Shown here: positions 11,516 to 21,451 of the stretch, piece by piece
How the letters are laid out: each line of letters begins with the position of its first letter
Numbering within the stretch: the first letter of the stretch is position 1
Origin: Choristoneura fumiferana
Taxonomy: Eukaryota > Arthropoda > Insecta > Lepidoptera > Tortricidae
Direction: 5' to 3'
Assembly: GCF_025370935.1 (NCBI RefSeq)
Contig: NC_133493.1
Span: 9,087,254 to 9,151,253, forward strand
DNA length: 64,000 bases
Program-made: the position numbers and the translations under genes
Notes under the pieces: model-generated
The model's database searches: none
Told to the model about the DNA's origin: nothing
Seen by the model: the letters and a program-made list of their open reading frames with translations, nothing else

Positions 11516-12062
11516 GTTATGCTTATATTAGGCTGACATTCTTACAAAAGCATTTATCAAAACCATTATAAAATCAAATGAACTAATATCATTCTAATAT
11601 CTTACTAAACTATTGCTATTGATCTTATAATAGCTTTAAACAAGATCAAAAAAGTATACGCTTATAATGTTCTTATGTTATGCTGATATTAGTCTGACAT
11701 TCTTACAAGGGCATTTATCAGGACCATTATAAAATCAAATTAACTAATATCATTCTAATATCTTACTAAACTATTGCTATTGATCTTATAATAGCTTTAA
11801 ACAAGATCAAAAAAGTATACGCTTATAATGTTCTTATGTTATGCTGATATTAGTCTGACATTCTTACAAGGGCATTTATCAGGACCATTATAAAATCAAA
11901 TGAACTAATATCATTCTAATATCTTACTAAACTATTGCTATCGATCTTACAATAGCTTTAAACAAGATCAAAAAAGTATACGCTTATAATGTTCTTATGT
12001 TATGCTGATATTAGTCTGACATTCTTACAAGAGCATTTATCAGGACCATTATAAAATCAAAT
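11510..12062. repeat. 161-bp tandem repeat, about 3.4 copies
   Basis: 'CTGACATTCTTACAA' recurs at 11533, 11694, 11855 and 12016, a constant spacing of 161 bp. Each unit includes 'AAAAAAGTATACGCTTATAA' and 'AACTAATATCATTCTAATAT'. Units differ by only a few bases. Confidence 0.9.
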
Positions 12063-12332
12063 AAACTTAGAGAGTGCATAAGAACAGATATTCTCAAGTA
12101 CAATGAGTCTTCGTAAATGTTATTGTAGGAGTAAGAGGCTTATAATAGTATTATAAAATGAGCTTATATACATATATGAGACTAGGTTATAAGATAGAGA
12201 GTTCTTGAGTCTGTACTAGCTTATCTAAGGCTAATATAAGAGCAGTAACATGTTCCAAAACAATTATAAGAGCGCTATAAGCCCACCACTCTCATAAAGT
12301 GCGCAATCCAAGACTTTTTTGCTGGTTGGGCG

Positions 12333-12527
12333 GTGTCTTTGGATACGCAGATGACAGCACAGATGCGATCGGTTCACTCAGGGAGGCTATGGTACGGCGG
12401 ATGAATTTGGCCTTGAAGGCTGTGTCCGACTAGGGCTCGGCCAACTTGGTCCAGTTCAGTGCTGCCTACACAGGCGTGTCTGTTTCCGCTAAGCGGAGAC
12501 CGTTCACTTTGGCTCCTACTTTCCAGA
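12333..12527 (+). pseudogene. Jockey/CR1-like LINE ORF2, YADD-containing piece
   Basis: It continues the LINE interrupted at 9588: 'FGYADDSTDAIGSLREAMV' (catalytic YADD) and 'RRMNLALKAVSD', then a stop in place of a Trp codon at 12430, and frame-shifted remains up to 'FTLAPTFQNV'. At about 12528 the homology breaks where another retrotransposon tail is inserted. Confidence 0.7.
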
Positions 12528-13035
12528 ATGTTTATTGTACTCAAAAACAAGTGCTACAAGTAACATAAACTTAAGTTTGTACAAAAAGATCTTAAGTAAG
12601 TGGTCGAGCTTTCGACCCCTAAACTAGGTTTAAACCTGTGCCTTAGGGGCTTGAGTTCGTCCGAAATTAATGACTTAAACACACATGTTCATGGACAATG
12701 TAACAGCACATTAATCAGTAGTAAAAATGAAATATAATAATATGACAAAAATAATAATAGGACGTCATCCTTCGGAATTTTTGTTCAGTAGTGATAGGTT
12801 TCAATGGGATGAACGTTGGGATACTTACAATTTAACTTTAATAGTTGAGGTATAGATATGTCATTGTGATTTTAAGTGTAGATCTTGTTGCCCAAACACT
12901 TAAGTTATCTTTACAAAAAAAAATCTGTATCATAGTAAGATAGACCCTGGAGCCATTTCCGTAATTTGACATTCGAATTTTGACAATGGGGACAAGATTT
13001 CAAATTATTAATTTTATTGTAGAGACGAGAGCCTT
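12528..13035 (-). mobile_element. Antisense LINE 3' tail inserted in the LINE
   Basis: Read on the minus strand this AT-rich stretch ends 'GTACAATAAACATT', which looks like a polyadenylation signal at the 3' end of a 5'-truncated retrotransposon copy. No coding frame is left. Its far boundary near 13035 is approximate. Confidence 0.35.
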
Positions 13036-13560
13036 GTGCAGCATTCTGTCGACGAGCAAACGCCGTACGGCAGTGGACGATTTTACATACAACAGCTTTT
13101 TACTCTTTACAAAGCGCAGGTAAGATCGTGTATGGAATACTGCTGTCACTTGTGGGACAGTTCCGCCAAGTACCAGTTAGCCGCGTTGGATTCGGTGAAG
13201 CGCCGGGCCCGAACTCTTTGGTGACAGTCCGCTGATCGGGAACAAGTTGCAGAGCCTCGAACACCGTCGTAGAGTTGCTTGTCTGTCTGTTTTTTACCAG
13301 ATACATTTTGGTGTGTGCGCAGGAATTACATGATCTAATTCCTCCATCTCCATTTTGCCAACATATTTCCAGACGGGGGGAAGCGTCTTCACCTGTATGT
13401 AGTTGGTGTTCCATTAGCCCGCACAAAGCGGTTTGCGTCGTTTTTCATAATGCGAACTGCTAAGGAATGGAATTCGTTTCCGTCGTCTGTATTTACGGAT
13501 AAATACAATTTAGGGCTCTTCAAGGCTAGAGTGAATAGGCTGTTACTGAACCAGTGAGAT
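13036..13560 (+). pseudogene. Jockey/CR1-like LINE ORF2, C-terminal piece
   Basis: It reads 'LYKAQVRSCMEYCCHLWDSS' and 'LAALDSVKRRARTL', then in shifted frames 'LEHRRRVACLSVF', 'QELHDLIPPSPFCQHISRR' and 'VFTDKYNLGLFKARVNRLLL' to a stop at 13557. This is the usual C-terminus of the same LINE type as 8452-9587. Part of the region between is lost or replaced by the insert at 12528-13035. Confidence 0.7.
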
Positions 13561-13599
13561 ACACCTTTGGCCTCATCTGCACTCAACATTGTAAAAAAA

Positions 13600-13918
13600 A
13601 ACATGATCATATTTACGAAGTCCAAAAATGTACCGAATATACACGTTCTGGAGGCGATCAAGCTTGTCAAGCAGCCTATCAGTCAGATCCAGGTACCCAA
13701 CATCACCATAATCGAGTATCTGAAGCAAAATAGATTGGGTCAAACTAATTTTGATCTGTAGCGGCAGAAAATTTTGCAAGCGCCTGAGGGAGCGAAGTGA
13801 GGCAAAGAGTTTCCGACTGACCTGAGCAACCTGAGCCGACCAGAAGAATGTCAGGTTCATGGTGATTCCCAGATTTCTGACAGTAGGCGAAAGAGGAATA
13901 ACAATACAATCTTCATAA
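13600..13918 (-). pseudogene. LINE ORF2 C-terminal fragment (Jockey-like)
   Basis: The minus strand reads 'IVIPLSPTVRNLGITMNL', then 'LRRLQNFLPLQIKISLTQSI', 'LLQILDYGDVGYLDLTDR' and 'LQNVYIRYIFGLRKYDHV'. This is typical of the region after the reverse transcriptase in Jockey-like LINEs. The frame is open over about 105 codons but both ends are missing. Confidence 0.7.
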
Positions 13919-14221
13919 TTATCTTACCGTTGTTAGAATAGAATAGAATAGAATGGAATAAGTTTCTTTCTCTGAATATGGTACAATTGTTGGAATTATT
14001 ATATTGTGTTCAGCATATCCTGCCCATATAGGCGTAGAAATATTATTTTTACAATTATTATTTTATAGGGAAAAACATTGAATTAAGCTATGGTCTGTTT
14101 TTTAATCCGAGATACTAAATTGACGTTTCATGTGTTACCTGTTTTTTTCGTCTCATAAATATAGTGATGTGCCGCAACCGGTTATCACCGAAAGACTTCG
14201 ATGGTATGGTACCTATGTTAT

Positions 14222-14530
14222 AAAGGGTGTCCCAAAAGGACGCAAGATTTGAAATTGATGAAAAACACATATTTTTTTGCGTTATAATATATTTGTATAT
14301 AAAATCTTGAAACACATAAAATAGGGTTATTCGTAGAATAATACGTCAGGAAAATGTCCTCCTAGGCTTTGCTGGCACATACGCACTTTTTTGTCAAAAT
14401 TTTCTATGACCATTTTGCATAGATGGGGCTGAATTCTCCAATGCAGCGTCGAATTTCCTCTTTTAAAGCATTGCCATTTGAACGGCTTGTTTTTGGACGA
14501 CCAGTGGAATGTACATCATGAATTGATCCA
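14222..14530 (-). pseudogene. Tc1/mariner-superfamily transposase C-terminal remnant
   Basis: On the minus strand a broken frame reads 'ALKEEIRRCIGEFSPIYAK' then, after a frameshift, 'VIENFDKKVRMCQQSLGG' minus small changes. This is the usual C-terminus of insect IS630/mariner-related transposases. The outer end 'GGGTGTCCCAAAAGGACGCA' near 14223 looks like a terminal repeat. The other end is missing. Confidence 0.55.
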
Positions 14531-14569
14531 CCGTAACGTAGTTATTTCTGTTTATATGTAGTCTTTTAT

Positions 14570-14735
14570 ACTTATGCAAAGTAATGAAATGCTAATTAAA
14601 TTTATGCCAACTAACCGTTATGCCAATCCACATTATGCGCATTTACATTATGCGTCTTCAGTTATGTGAATAAATAATTATGCGAAATAACGTTATGCCA
14701 ATTTAAATTAGGACAACTAATTTATGCGAATTAAT
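14570..14735. repeat. Degenerate periodic TTATGC motif array
   Basis: 'TTATGC' or close variants recur roughly every 15-20 bases (for example 'TTTATGCCAACTAACCGTTA', 'CATTATGCGCATTTACATTA', 'AATAATTATGCGAAATAACG'). Spacing is irregular and interspersed A/T runs vary, so it is not an ordinary tandem repeat. Confidence 0.6.
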
Positions 14736-14739
14736 ATAA

Positions 14740-14945
14740 ACCCGTATATTACCCGTGTGGTGTCGGGTTAGAATAACAGCTCTCCATTTCTTCCGTGGAT
14801 GTCGAAAGAGGCGTCAAAGGATATAGGTTAAGGTATACCGTAGGCGACAGACTAACTTAAAACCTAAAATTGCTAAAAGTGGCTCCGAAGCGGTAACGTT
14901 TCGTGTGCTCTGCCTACCCCATTCGGGAATACAGGCGTGATGTTT
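14740..14945 (+). repeat. Interspersed lepidopteran-type repeat
   Basis: The segment has 'GGTGTCGGGTTAGAATAACA', 'CCATTTCTTCCGTGGATGTC' and 'GTGCTCTGCCTACCCCATTC', ending in a (GT)n run. I recall closely similar repeats from moth genomes. The class is unknown. Confidence 0.5.
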
Positions 14946-15239
14946 GTGTGTGTGTGTAATATAAACCATTTCTTACGACATCGCCTTTGTGGTTTCGGTT
15001 CGCATAAATTAATTTTCCTAATTGAATTTTTTCTCTTATCAAGCTATGCGATGTGAATGGCTTTTTCCGGAAAAAAATATTCCGGATTAGTTTTGTGATA
15101 AATAAGTGACTAATATGAAGCGCGTCAAAGTTCGGGAGTAAACCCCTGGCATGACGTCATGGGACTGCTCCCGAATTTTCTGTGTCGTGCCTGTACAGTC
15201 AATAAAAGTATAGCCAGCAAAAAAGCTTGTACCAGGAAT

Positions 15240-15743
15240 TATGTTTTCAACCGACATCAAAAAAGGAGGAGGTTCTCAATTGTGATTGTTACGCGATAAC
15301 TCCGTCAATTGTGGGTCGAATTTCAAAATTATTTTTTTGTAGTAAAGGACACACTTTCGCGGTAGTTCCATTTACACAAATCCAGGATCTGATGATGGGA
15401 TCTTAGAGATATGGAGGGCAACCTCGAATTTTTAAAGCACACATAGCGATTTTGGCATTTTTGATACCAAGTCAAGTACCAATTTACATTCAGAAAGTAT
15501 CATTTAGTCAACTGGACCTGATAAATAAGACCGTAGATACAGGAACTCTGTTATAACATAATATAACTATATCGTGTTTGAGCTTAATGAAATCGTTGTG
15601 AGATGCATTATGACCACAAACCATGGAAAAAAAATTAACAAAAAATGGAACCGACTTCAAAAACCTTGAAAATATTTTTCTACTACTTTGAAGTCGGTGC
15701 CTCAGCAAGAGCCAGCAGGAGTGATTGAAGCCCAATATATGAT
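15240..15743 (+). repeat. Interspersed repeat, family C
   Basis: It starts 'AACCGACATCAAAAAAGGAG' and ends with 'GAAGTCGGTGCCTCAGCAAG'. Inside are 'TAACTCCGTCAATTGTGGG' and 'CCAGGATCTGATGATGGGAT'. The block order matches 40390-40990 (opposite strand) and 18940-19700. No protein is encoded. Confidence 0.6.
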
Positions 15744-16080
15744 ATGTGTGATGGAGGAAGTCAGCATGATTGCGCCTCATTGGGCCTCAAAATGAACAGG
15801 GACAAGACAAAGGTCATGTCTAGGTCACTCCATGTGGTGTCTAGCCCTGTTTTGGTTGAGAATTCGGTTCTTGAAGTTTTTGACGCGTATGTATACCTAG
15901 GACAAACCGTCAAATTAGGTAAGTCCAAGTACGAGAAGGAGGTCAATCGTCCAATCTAACTCGGATGGGCAGCGTTTGGGAAACTCCGCAATGTCTTTTC
16001 GTCCAAAATTCCTCAATGCCTTAAGACGAAAGTCTTTAACCAATGTGTGTTGCTAGTGATGACATAATTATGGTTCCGAG
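15744..16080 (+). pseudogene. RTE LINE fragment, left of hAT insertion
   Basis: It reads 'LGLKMNRDKTKVMSR', 'VFDAYVYLGQTVKLGKSKYE' and, after a stop at 15958, 'LGWAAFGKLRNVFSSKIPQ' and 'KVFNQCVL'. This is the post-reverse-transcriptase region of the RTE LINE seen at 1.1-4.0 kb on the other strand. The copy continues after the MITE at 16629. Confidence 0.75.
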
Positions 16081-16628
16081 CAGGGACCGGACAACCCTTT
16101 CCGCGAGAAAAGCCTTTCAATGGGCATCCCTTAAAACACGGCTAACCCATTGAAAGACTTTCCAGTTTGAACTCCTAGCCCATGCAATCCCTTAATAAGG
16201 GTTACCCTTATCATTTAGCGCTTTATAAAGCTTTCCCTTGAGTAATGTCGTAGTTGAGCCTTGCGTGAAAGAGACAGAATTAGTATATATTCTACGCTAG
16301 TGTAGCCGCCGCCGACGATCGCTTACTATTGGATTCGGAGTAATATGTGCTTTATGAACAAGGTAGACGATTTAAATTAGCATGCTTATATGCTAAAAGG
16401 GAAACCATTTTATAAGGCTAGCCCTTATAAGCGATATGCAAGATGTTGGTGAGCGGATAAGGGTTTTGTAAGGGTATTGAGATACCGATTACTCAAATAG
16501 GTTAGCGTTTATATAAGGGGTTTAAAAGCAAATTGAAAGGGTTTTCGTCGGGCAAAGAGTATGGTGAGTTAAGCTTTATGCAAAAACCCATACAAAACCC
16601 TATGTAAGGGATAGCGGGCCGGTCCCTG
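16081..16628. mobile_element. 548-bp hAT-like MITE
   Basis: The ends are 'CAGGGACCGG' and 'CCGGTCCCTG', a perfect 10-bp TIR starting CAGGG. They are flanked by 8-bp near-identical direct repeats, GTTCCGAG (16073-16080) and GATCCGAG (16629-16636). An 8-bp duplication and CAGG-type ends are typical of hAT transposons. The interior is non-coding, with several 'AAGGGTTACCCTTA'-like palindromic motifs. It is inserted in the RTE LINE fragment. Confidence 0.75.
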
Positions 16629-17020
16629 GATCCGAGACGTGGTGCTTTACTGTAAAGTAGGCCTTATAAATAGGCTCAGAGTTGCTCAGCGAGCTATGGA
16701 GAGAGCTATGCTTGGGGTTTCTCTACGGGATCGAATCAGAAATGAGGAGATACGTAGAAGAACAAGGGTCACCGACATAGCCAATCGAATTAGCTCAGGC
16801 CATATAGCACGGAGAACAGATGGCCGTTGGGGCCGAAAGCTCTCGAGTGGAGGCCGCGGATCGGCAAGCGCAGCGTAGGACGACCAACGAGATGGACGGA
16901 TGACCTGGTTAAAGCCGCGGGTTTCAGGTGGATGCAAGCCGCTGCCAACCGAAGCAACTGGAGGTCTATGGGGGAGGCCTATGTCCAACAGTGGACGTTC
17001 CTACGGCTGAGATGATGATA
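16629..17020 (+). pseudogene. RTE LINE fragment, right of hAT insertion
   Basis: The frame continues with 'RVAQRAMERAMLGVSLRDRI', 'RNEEIRRRTRVTDIANRI', then 'GRWGRK' and, in another frame, 'GRPTRWTDDLVKAAG'. It ends with the RTE tail 'CAACAGTGGACGTTCC' and 'TGAGATGATGAT'. It is nearly the same as 23625-24045. Confidence 0.8.
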
Positions 17021-17029
17021 TAATATGTA

Positions 17030-17165
17030 GATGAGGTAGACGACTAATATAGTTCCACTCCTGCTGCATCGTGCTGAGGCACCGATTTCAAACTAGTAGT
17101 AAATATTTTCAAGGTTTTTGAAGTCGGTTCCATTTTTTGTTAAAAAGTTTTTATCAAAATATTTG
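17030..17165 (+). repeat. Interspersed repeat, family C fragment
   Basis: It contains 'GTGCTGAGGCACCGATTTCA' and 'TTTTTGAAGTCGGTTCCATT' and directly abuts the RTE tail. It is a partial copy of the family at 40390-40990. Confidence 0.5.
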
Positions 17166-18939
17166 TTCAGTTTGTTCTTGTCAAGTTAATTTGATGTATA
17201 TTATATGTGACCTCCTCCCGTTTAGTCAAGGAAACTGAATCACGCACCAGGGCGGAAACTATTCATAACCAATTTCGCTATGATTTCTTTGGTAAATGTG
17301 ATGTCAGGGTCCATATCGGCTCGCACTTATTGGAAGTCCGAATGTAATGTTTGTCAGAACGATAGTTCGTTTGTCATAACTCTTTTTTCTCTGAATCCAA
17401 TTATTGTCCAAAATTATTGTTAAACAAACCTAACCTAACCTATAGTTTTCTCTGAAAGCCATTTAAAAATTTCAGATAACTGTAAGGTTTCAGTGGGAAG
17501 AAAATTATGACAAACAATGGTTCGGACAAAAAATACGGTATGTAGCGAAGAGTACGCGAACTTTGGCGCTCCCGAGATGCCAACATGACATTAATAGCAC
17601 AAAGGTTTCACCTTGGTACGTGATTAAGTTTGCTTGACTGTATATAATACTTAGTTAAATTTCTCACCTCATGTCCAACATGTTTATGAATATGACAAAT
17701 ATCGGAGTAAATGGACATCCACATATGAACACTATTGTTAAAGTAATTGAACAGCTGAAAAATAAAACCAATCAAAATGTAAGATAAAGTTATATCCTTA
17801 ATGTGAGTTGGTACCTACCTTAGTACGTACAAATATTTTTGGAATTGCAGAAAAATAATTACAACCTAGACAAAATTATGTTTATTTGGAACGCAGCGTG
17901 CATTAAACCTAACATACCCGCACGATCGTATCAGCTGGCTTCGAAAGGGTTAAAAAAAATGTAATTGTAACCGCACTTCGTATTTTTTTAACGTTTAAAC
18001 ACTTAACGGCCAAACATCTCACACACGCCTTTTCCTTTTCCTATTTTCTTTTTTTTTCCTTTTTTTTTTCGCTTACTATTTCTGGACTTTAATAAAGAGT
18101 AATTGTATTGTATTGTATTGTACCTTTTTAAATTAGACGACAACATGAAGTTACGTTGACTTCTACACTAAAATGTATTTAATACTTTGTAATAGTGTCA
18201 ACTGTTTTTTTTATTTTATTTGAACAAAATTCTATTTAACAGGTAGGGTTCCGTTAATGTATTAAGTAATGAAAAACAAATTTATTGTCTATCCATTTTT
18301 TGGTGCTAAAGCACATTTTATCTATAACAATGCCTATACCTAAAAACAGTACCATGCCTGACTGACAGACAATGCGCAGCCAAAACTAATAGTGCTAGAG
18401 ACATGAAAATTTGGGTTACATAATACCTAGAGTATCATAGAGGTGCACTAAGGAAGGATTTTTCGAAATTCCTGTGAGAAAGCGAAATATCTAAACTTAC
18501 TGTGTAGCGTAGCATCAAATCAAAGACGCACTCCGTTCCGTGTCTATTATTGGAAAACTGAGTGAATGCACCGACGAATGCCTAGGTACATAAGTACATT
18601 ACAGTTTGTTTCTCTGAAACTACTGCATGAGCTGATTTTTAAATTATTTTGCCAATAGAAAGCTACACTATTTCTGACTGACATGTGCTATTTTTATTTT
18701 TCGAAGAAATCATAGTAATCTCAAAGAAATGATTATGGTCTAAGAACTTAAAATCAACCTTCACCGGTCTGATATAGAATGAAACGTATTTTAATTTTAA
18801 CCATTTCATCGATTTTGGTATCAAGATAAACTGCATACCTACATAGATTTAAAAAAACTTGTACTTATCAGTTCGAGAATCGAAACTGTTGTTGAAACAT
18901 AAAACTTACATTATTAAAGAATATGAATCACAATGCATT
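17166..18939. other. No gene recognised; AT-rich sequence with repeat scraps
   Basis: I see no coding frame of interest. There is a 'CCTAACCTAACCTA' run near 17430, a pyrimidine-rich tract at 18030-18070, a short (TATTG)n run at 18106-18121, and a weak relative of the 22.7-kb repeat near 18360-18560. Confidence 0.5.
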
Positions 18940-19700
18940 TTTAACCGACTTCAAAATAAAAGGAATTCGGTTGTATTTTTTTTATGTTTGTTACCTCAGA
19001 ACTCCGTCATTTATGAACCGATTTGAAATTTTTTTATTCGTTCGTCTAAGAATGCTTTCAATTAAGTCTTATAAGCACCAAATCAGGGTCTGATGATTAG
19101 ATTCTAATGAAATCGAGGGAACTCTTCAAATATTGTAGGAACACCAATGGTAATTTTGATATATTTAGGAGTAACTCGTGCATTTGCTCTTGAAAATCAT
19201 AATTTGGTGAAGTGGAACTGATGATGAAGACCACAGTTGACCATCGGAGTTACTACTCAATAACAAGTACTGCACGGGTTGAATTTCAATTACTTTAACG
19301 CAGTTGCTAAGCAACTTAAGCAATTTAAGCTCATCGTTATTCATATGGTAAAAAGGAACAGGCGATGAAGCACCAGGACTCCTCAATAATGAACGTCTCT
19401 GCATCGGAAAAGCAATTTTCGTAAAAGGTGACGAGCAATTGACATTAAACTATTGTATCTTAGATATTTTACACTAAAAAGCATGAAAAAATATTTTATA
19501 ACAAAAAATCATGAAAATAATTTTCTAGCAGTCTGAAGTCGGTGTCTTAGTATGAGTATCAAGATACTCGTATAGTTGTAGGTGAGGTAGATGATTATAG
19601 GTCCAGTCCACTCCTGCTGGCTCATGCTGAGACACCGACTTCAGACTGCTAGAAAATTATTTTGTAGTCGATTCTATTTTTGTTATAAAAGTTTTATTCA
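18940..19700 (+). repeat. Interspersed repeat, family C, with inverted end
   Basis: It begins 'AACCGACTTCAAAATAAAAG' and includes 'GAACTCCGTCATTTATGAAC' without its last base and 'CATCGGAGTTACTACTC'. At 19515-19680 the block 'AATTTTCTAGCAGTCTGAAG' is followed by its inverted copy 'GACTTCAGACTGCTAGAAAA', so the repeat's end is present twice, head to head. 51545-51930 is a similar copy on the opposite strand. Confidence 0.6.
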
Positions 19701-19779
19701 TTCTAGATATCGTGTTTCAAAGTGACATTTATTGCGACCTACACAATCGATATCCAAACTTAAATAATGTAATTTTCAT

Positions 19780-19815
19780 CTTTCAAACCGGCCGGGTTCG
19801 ATTCCCGAACTGAGA
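19780..19815 (+). repeat. tRNA-like B-box remnant
   Basis: 'GGTTCGATTCC' at 19796-19806 matches a polymerase III B box, but no A box or cloverleaf could be drawn around it. It is probably the remains of a tRNA-derived SINE. Confidence 0.3.
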
Positions 19816-19905
19816 ATAAAGTTTTTTTTTAAACCTATGTATGTACTTTTTCTTCTTACTTAAATCGATGACAAGGTTCCTAAGAAAGATCTTCATAATA
19901 CTGTA

Positions 19906-21101
19906 CAGGGTGGGTCAACATTTTTGCACATTTGAAACATGATAGAAATAAACTACTTGTGGGCAACACCAAGCAACTATAAGAAAGTTGTTCTTTTTAC
20001 CCATTCATTCATTTCCGCATCCACGGTATAATTAAAGTCATTCCCTTACTTTGGGACTAGGTCAATTGGTGTGAATTGTCCCTTGATATTTATATTTATT
20101 ATTTATTATTATTCCCTCACTCTCTCTCTCCGTTCATCTATGAAAACGTGTAATTGTGCTATCAAAGAAATAAAATTCTATTTTATTAGAATCAGTGATT
20201 TTTATTATATAATTAGGGAAACAAGAAGACGCAGCTCCCAAAACACTACTCATGTTATAATATTTTATATTTCATTCATTCAACCTAAGTATTAACTATT
20301 GAATCCATTTTTTCTTAATTATATCATCTAGATGGCCACCATCTCATCGATGGCAGTCTTGCAATCAACTACGTAAACTTTGAAAATTTACTGGCACATG
20401 CTGCGCGGGATGATGGCTATCTCATGGTGTATGTTTTGCTTTAATTGGGTATTGATATTGGTTTATTATGGCAAACTAGACACTTCCCCACAGAAAAAAA
20501 AATCGCAAGGTGTAAGGTCTGGGTTCCATAGAGGCCATGAGACCTCTGCGAGAAATCAATTTGTTTGGAAACATTTCTTTGACTACCGATAAAATCATGT
20601 TCAACGTATGGCATGTTAAACCACCATATCCTTCTGTTGTGTCCTTCAAACTCATGCAACAGGATCCCAAAAATTATTTCAACATCTTCATGTATTCCAC
20701 TGAAATCACAGTTACGTTTTTTTCCTCCATTATTTTCAAAGAAATACGGAATTCATAATTTCTTTTTGAACGTGGCTGCCTTTTTTGTATAATATTGATT
20801 TTTAAACCAGTTTGCTCGAACTTTTCGACCCAAGATTTAATAAAATTCACACTCGGGCAGACGTGCACTCACTTACATGATGTAAGTTGTATTCAATTCT
20901 AAACAGGCGTCGTACAGTAACGTTGAAATGGTTGTTTTTATAAAATTGTATAACACGGAAAGCACCCTGTTTTCCCGATGAACGCTCCCTTTTAAAAAAA
21001 TGCATGAAATGACACAATTTCCCGGCAACTATCCGCCTCTAGCTCTGACAGTTTTCGAAAAATTCATTGTTGCTATTTGCAAAAATGTTTGGCCCACCCT
21101 G
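19906..21101 (-). mobile_element. Tc1/mariner-superfamily transposon, decayed
   Basis: The element has 'CAGGGTGGGTCAACATTTTT' at the left and the imperfect complement 'GTTTGGCCCACCCTG' at the right, each flanked by TA (19904-19905 and 21102-21103). On the minus strand transposase remains read 'ARVNFIKSWVEKFEQTGLK', 'RQPRSKRNYEFRIS' and, near 20550, 'KEMFPNKLISRRG'. These correspond to the helix-turn-helix region and to part of the catalytic domain of insect IS630/mariner-related transposases. Multiple frame breaks and internal deletion make it inactive. A SINE 3' tail is inserted at 20044-20092. Confidence 0.75.
20044..20092 (+). repeat. SINE 3' tail nested in mariner-type element
   Basis: 'TTTGGGACTAGGTCAATTGG' followed by 'TGTGAATTGTCCC' matches the 3' end of the tRNA-derived SINE at 33320-33592 with one or two differences. 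Only the tail is present. Confidence 0.6.
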
Positions 21102-21202
21102 TATTATAGTCTTAGACTTTACAGGTTGGTTTTAGTTTTTATTTTTCTTTGCTTTTAAAGAGGGAAGATTTTCTACCTAAATAATAGTAACTACAATCTT
21201 AT

Positions 21203-21321
21203 ATCTAGGTTGGCAACGCATCTGCAATCCCCCTGGTGTTGCAGGTGTCTATGGGCGGTGGTGATCTCTTACCATCAGGAGACCCACTTGCTCGTATGCC
21301 ATCCAATCGAATAAAAAAAAT
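21203..21321 (+). repeat. SINE-like repeat, family A, 3' half
   Basis: It matches 'GGTTGGCAACGCATCTGCAA' through 'CATCAGGAGACCCACTTGCT' and ends in an A run next to the anoctamin exon at 21333. Only the 3' half of the family is present. Confidence 0.7.
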
Positions 21322-21332
21322 GTAGTACTTAC

Positions 21333-21451
21333 CAAGACTTTTCATCTTGTTGTGTATAAAATCGTCTTTGACAGTGGGAAGTCTGTACTCGCGCTCCCAG
21401 CAAGGCACGTGCATATTCAGCAAAATGCCTTGATTATAATCTGTTTTCATC
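21333..21451 (-). CDS. Anoctamin exon k (last found)
   Basis: The acceptor is 'TATTGATGTGTAG' and the donor 'CTTG|GTAAGT'. It encodes 'MKTDYNQGILLNMHVPCWE' and 'REYRLPTVKDDFIHNKMK'. PCWEREYRL matches the family's PWExDYxL segment before the conserved EMxxQFGF span, which should begin in the next exon (not found below 21333). Confidence 0.75.

Larger units (their letters stand above)
9590..12330. mobile_element. 2.74-kb TIR element of unrecognised class
   Basis: The ends are 'CCCAACCAGCAAAA' on the left and 'TTTTTTGCTGGTTGGG' on the right, a perfect 14-bp terminal inverted repeat. The dinucleotide CG flanks both sides (9588-9589 and 12331-12332). Deleting the element plus one CG restores the LINE frame across Pro-Gly-Val-Phe-Gly-Tyr-Ala-Asp-Asp. 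The interior is AT-rich and carries a 165-bp fold-back, a 161-bp tandem repeat, repeated 'CTTATAA' motifs towards both ends, and two minus-strand open stretches. I see no recognisable transposase, so it is probably non-autonomous. The TIR sequence fits no DNA-transposon superfamily that I can name. Confidence 0.7.

Noticed and set aside
17240..17330. Short minus-strand open stretch with DPDITFTKEIIAKLVMNSF
   Set aside because: Fewer than 30 codons, no splice signals checked out, and it does not fit the next anoctamin segment.
19780..19815. tRNA gene candidate around GGTTCGATTCC
   Set aside because: No A box or foldable acceptor and anticodon stems; it is kept only as a SINE remnant.
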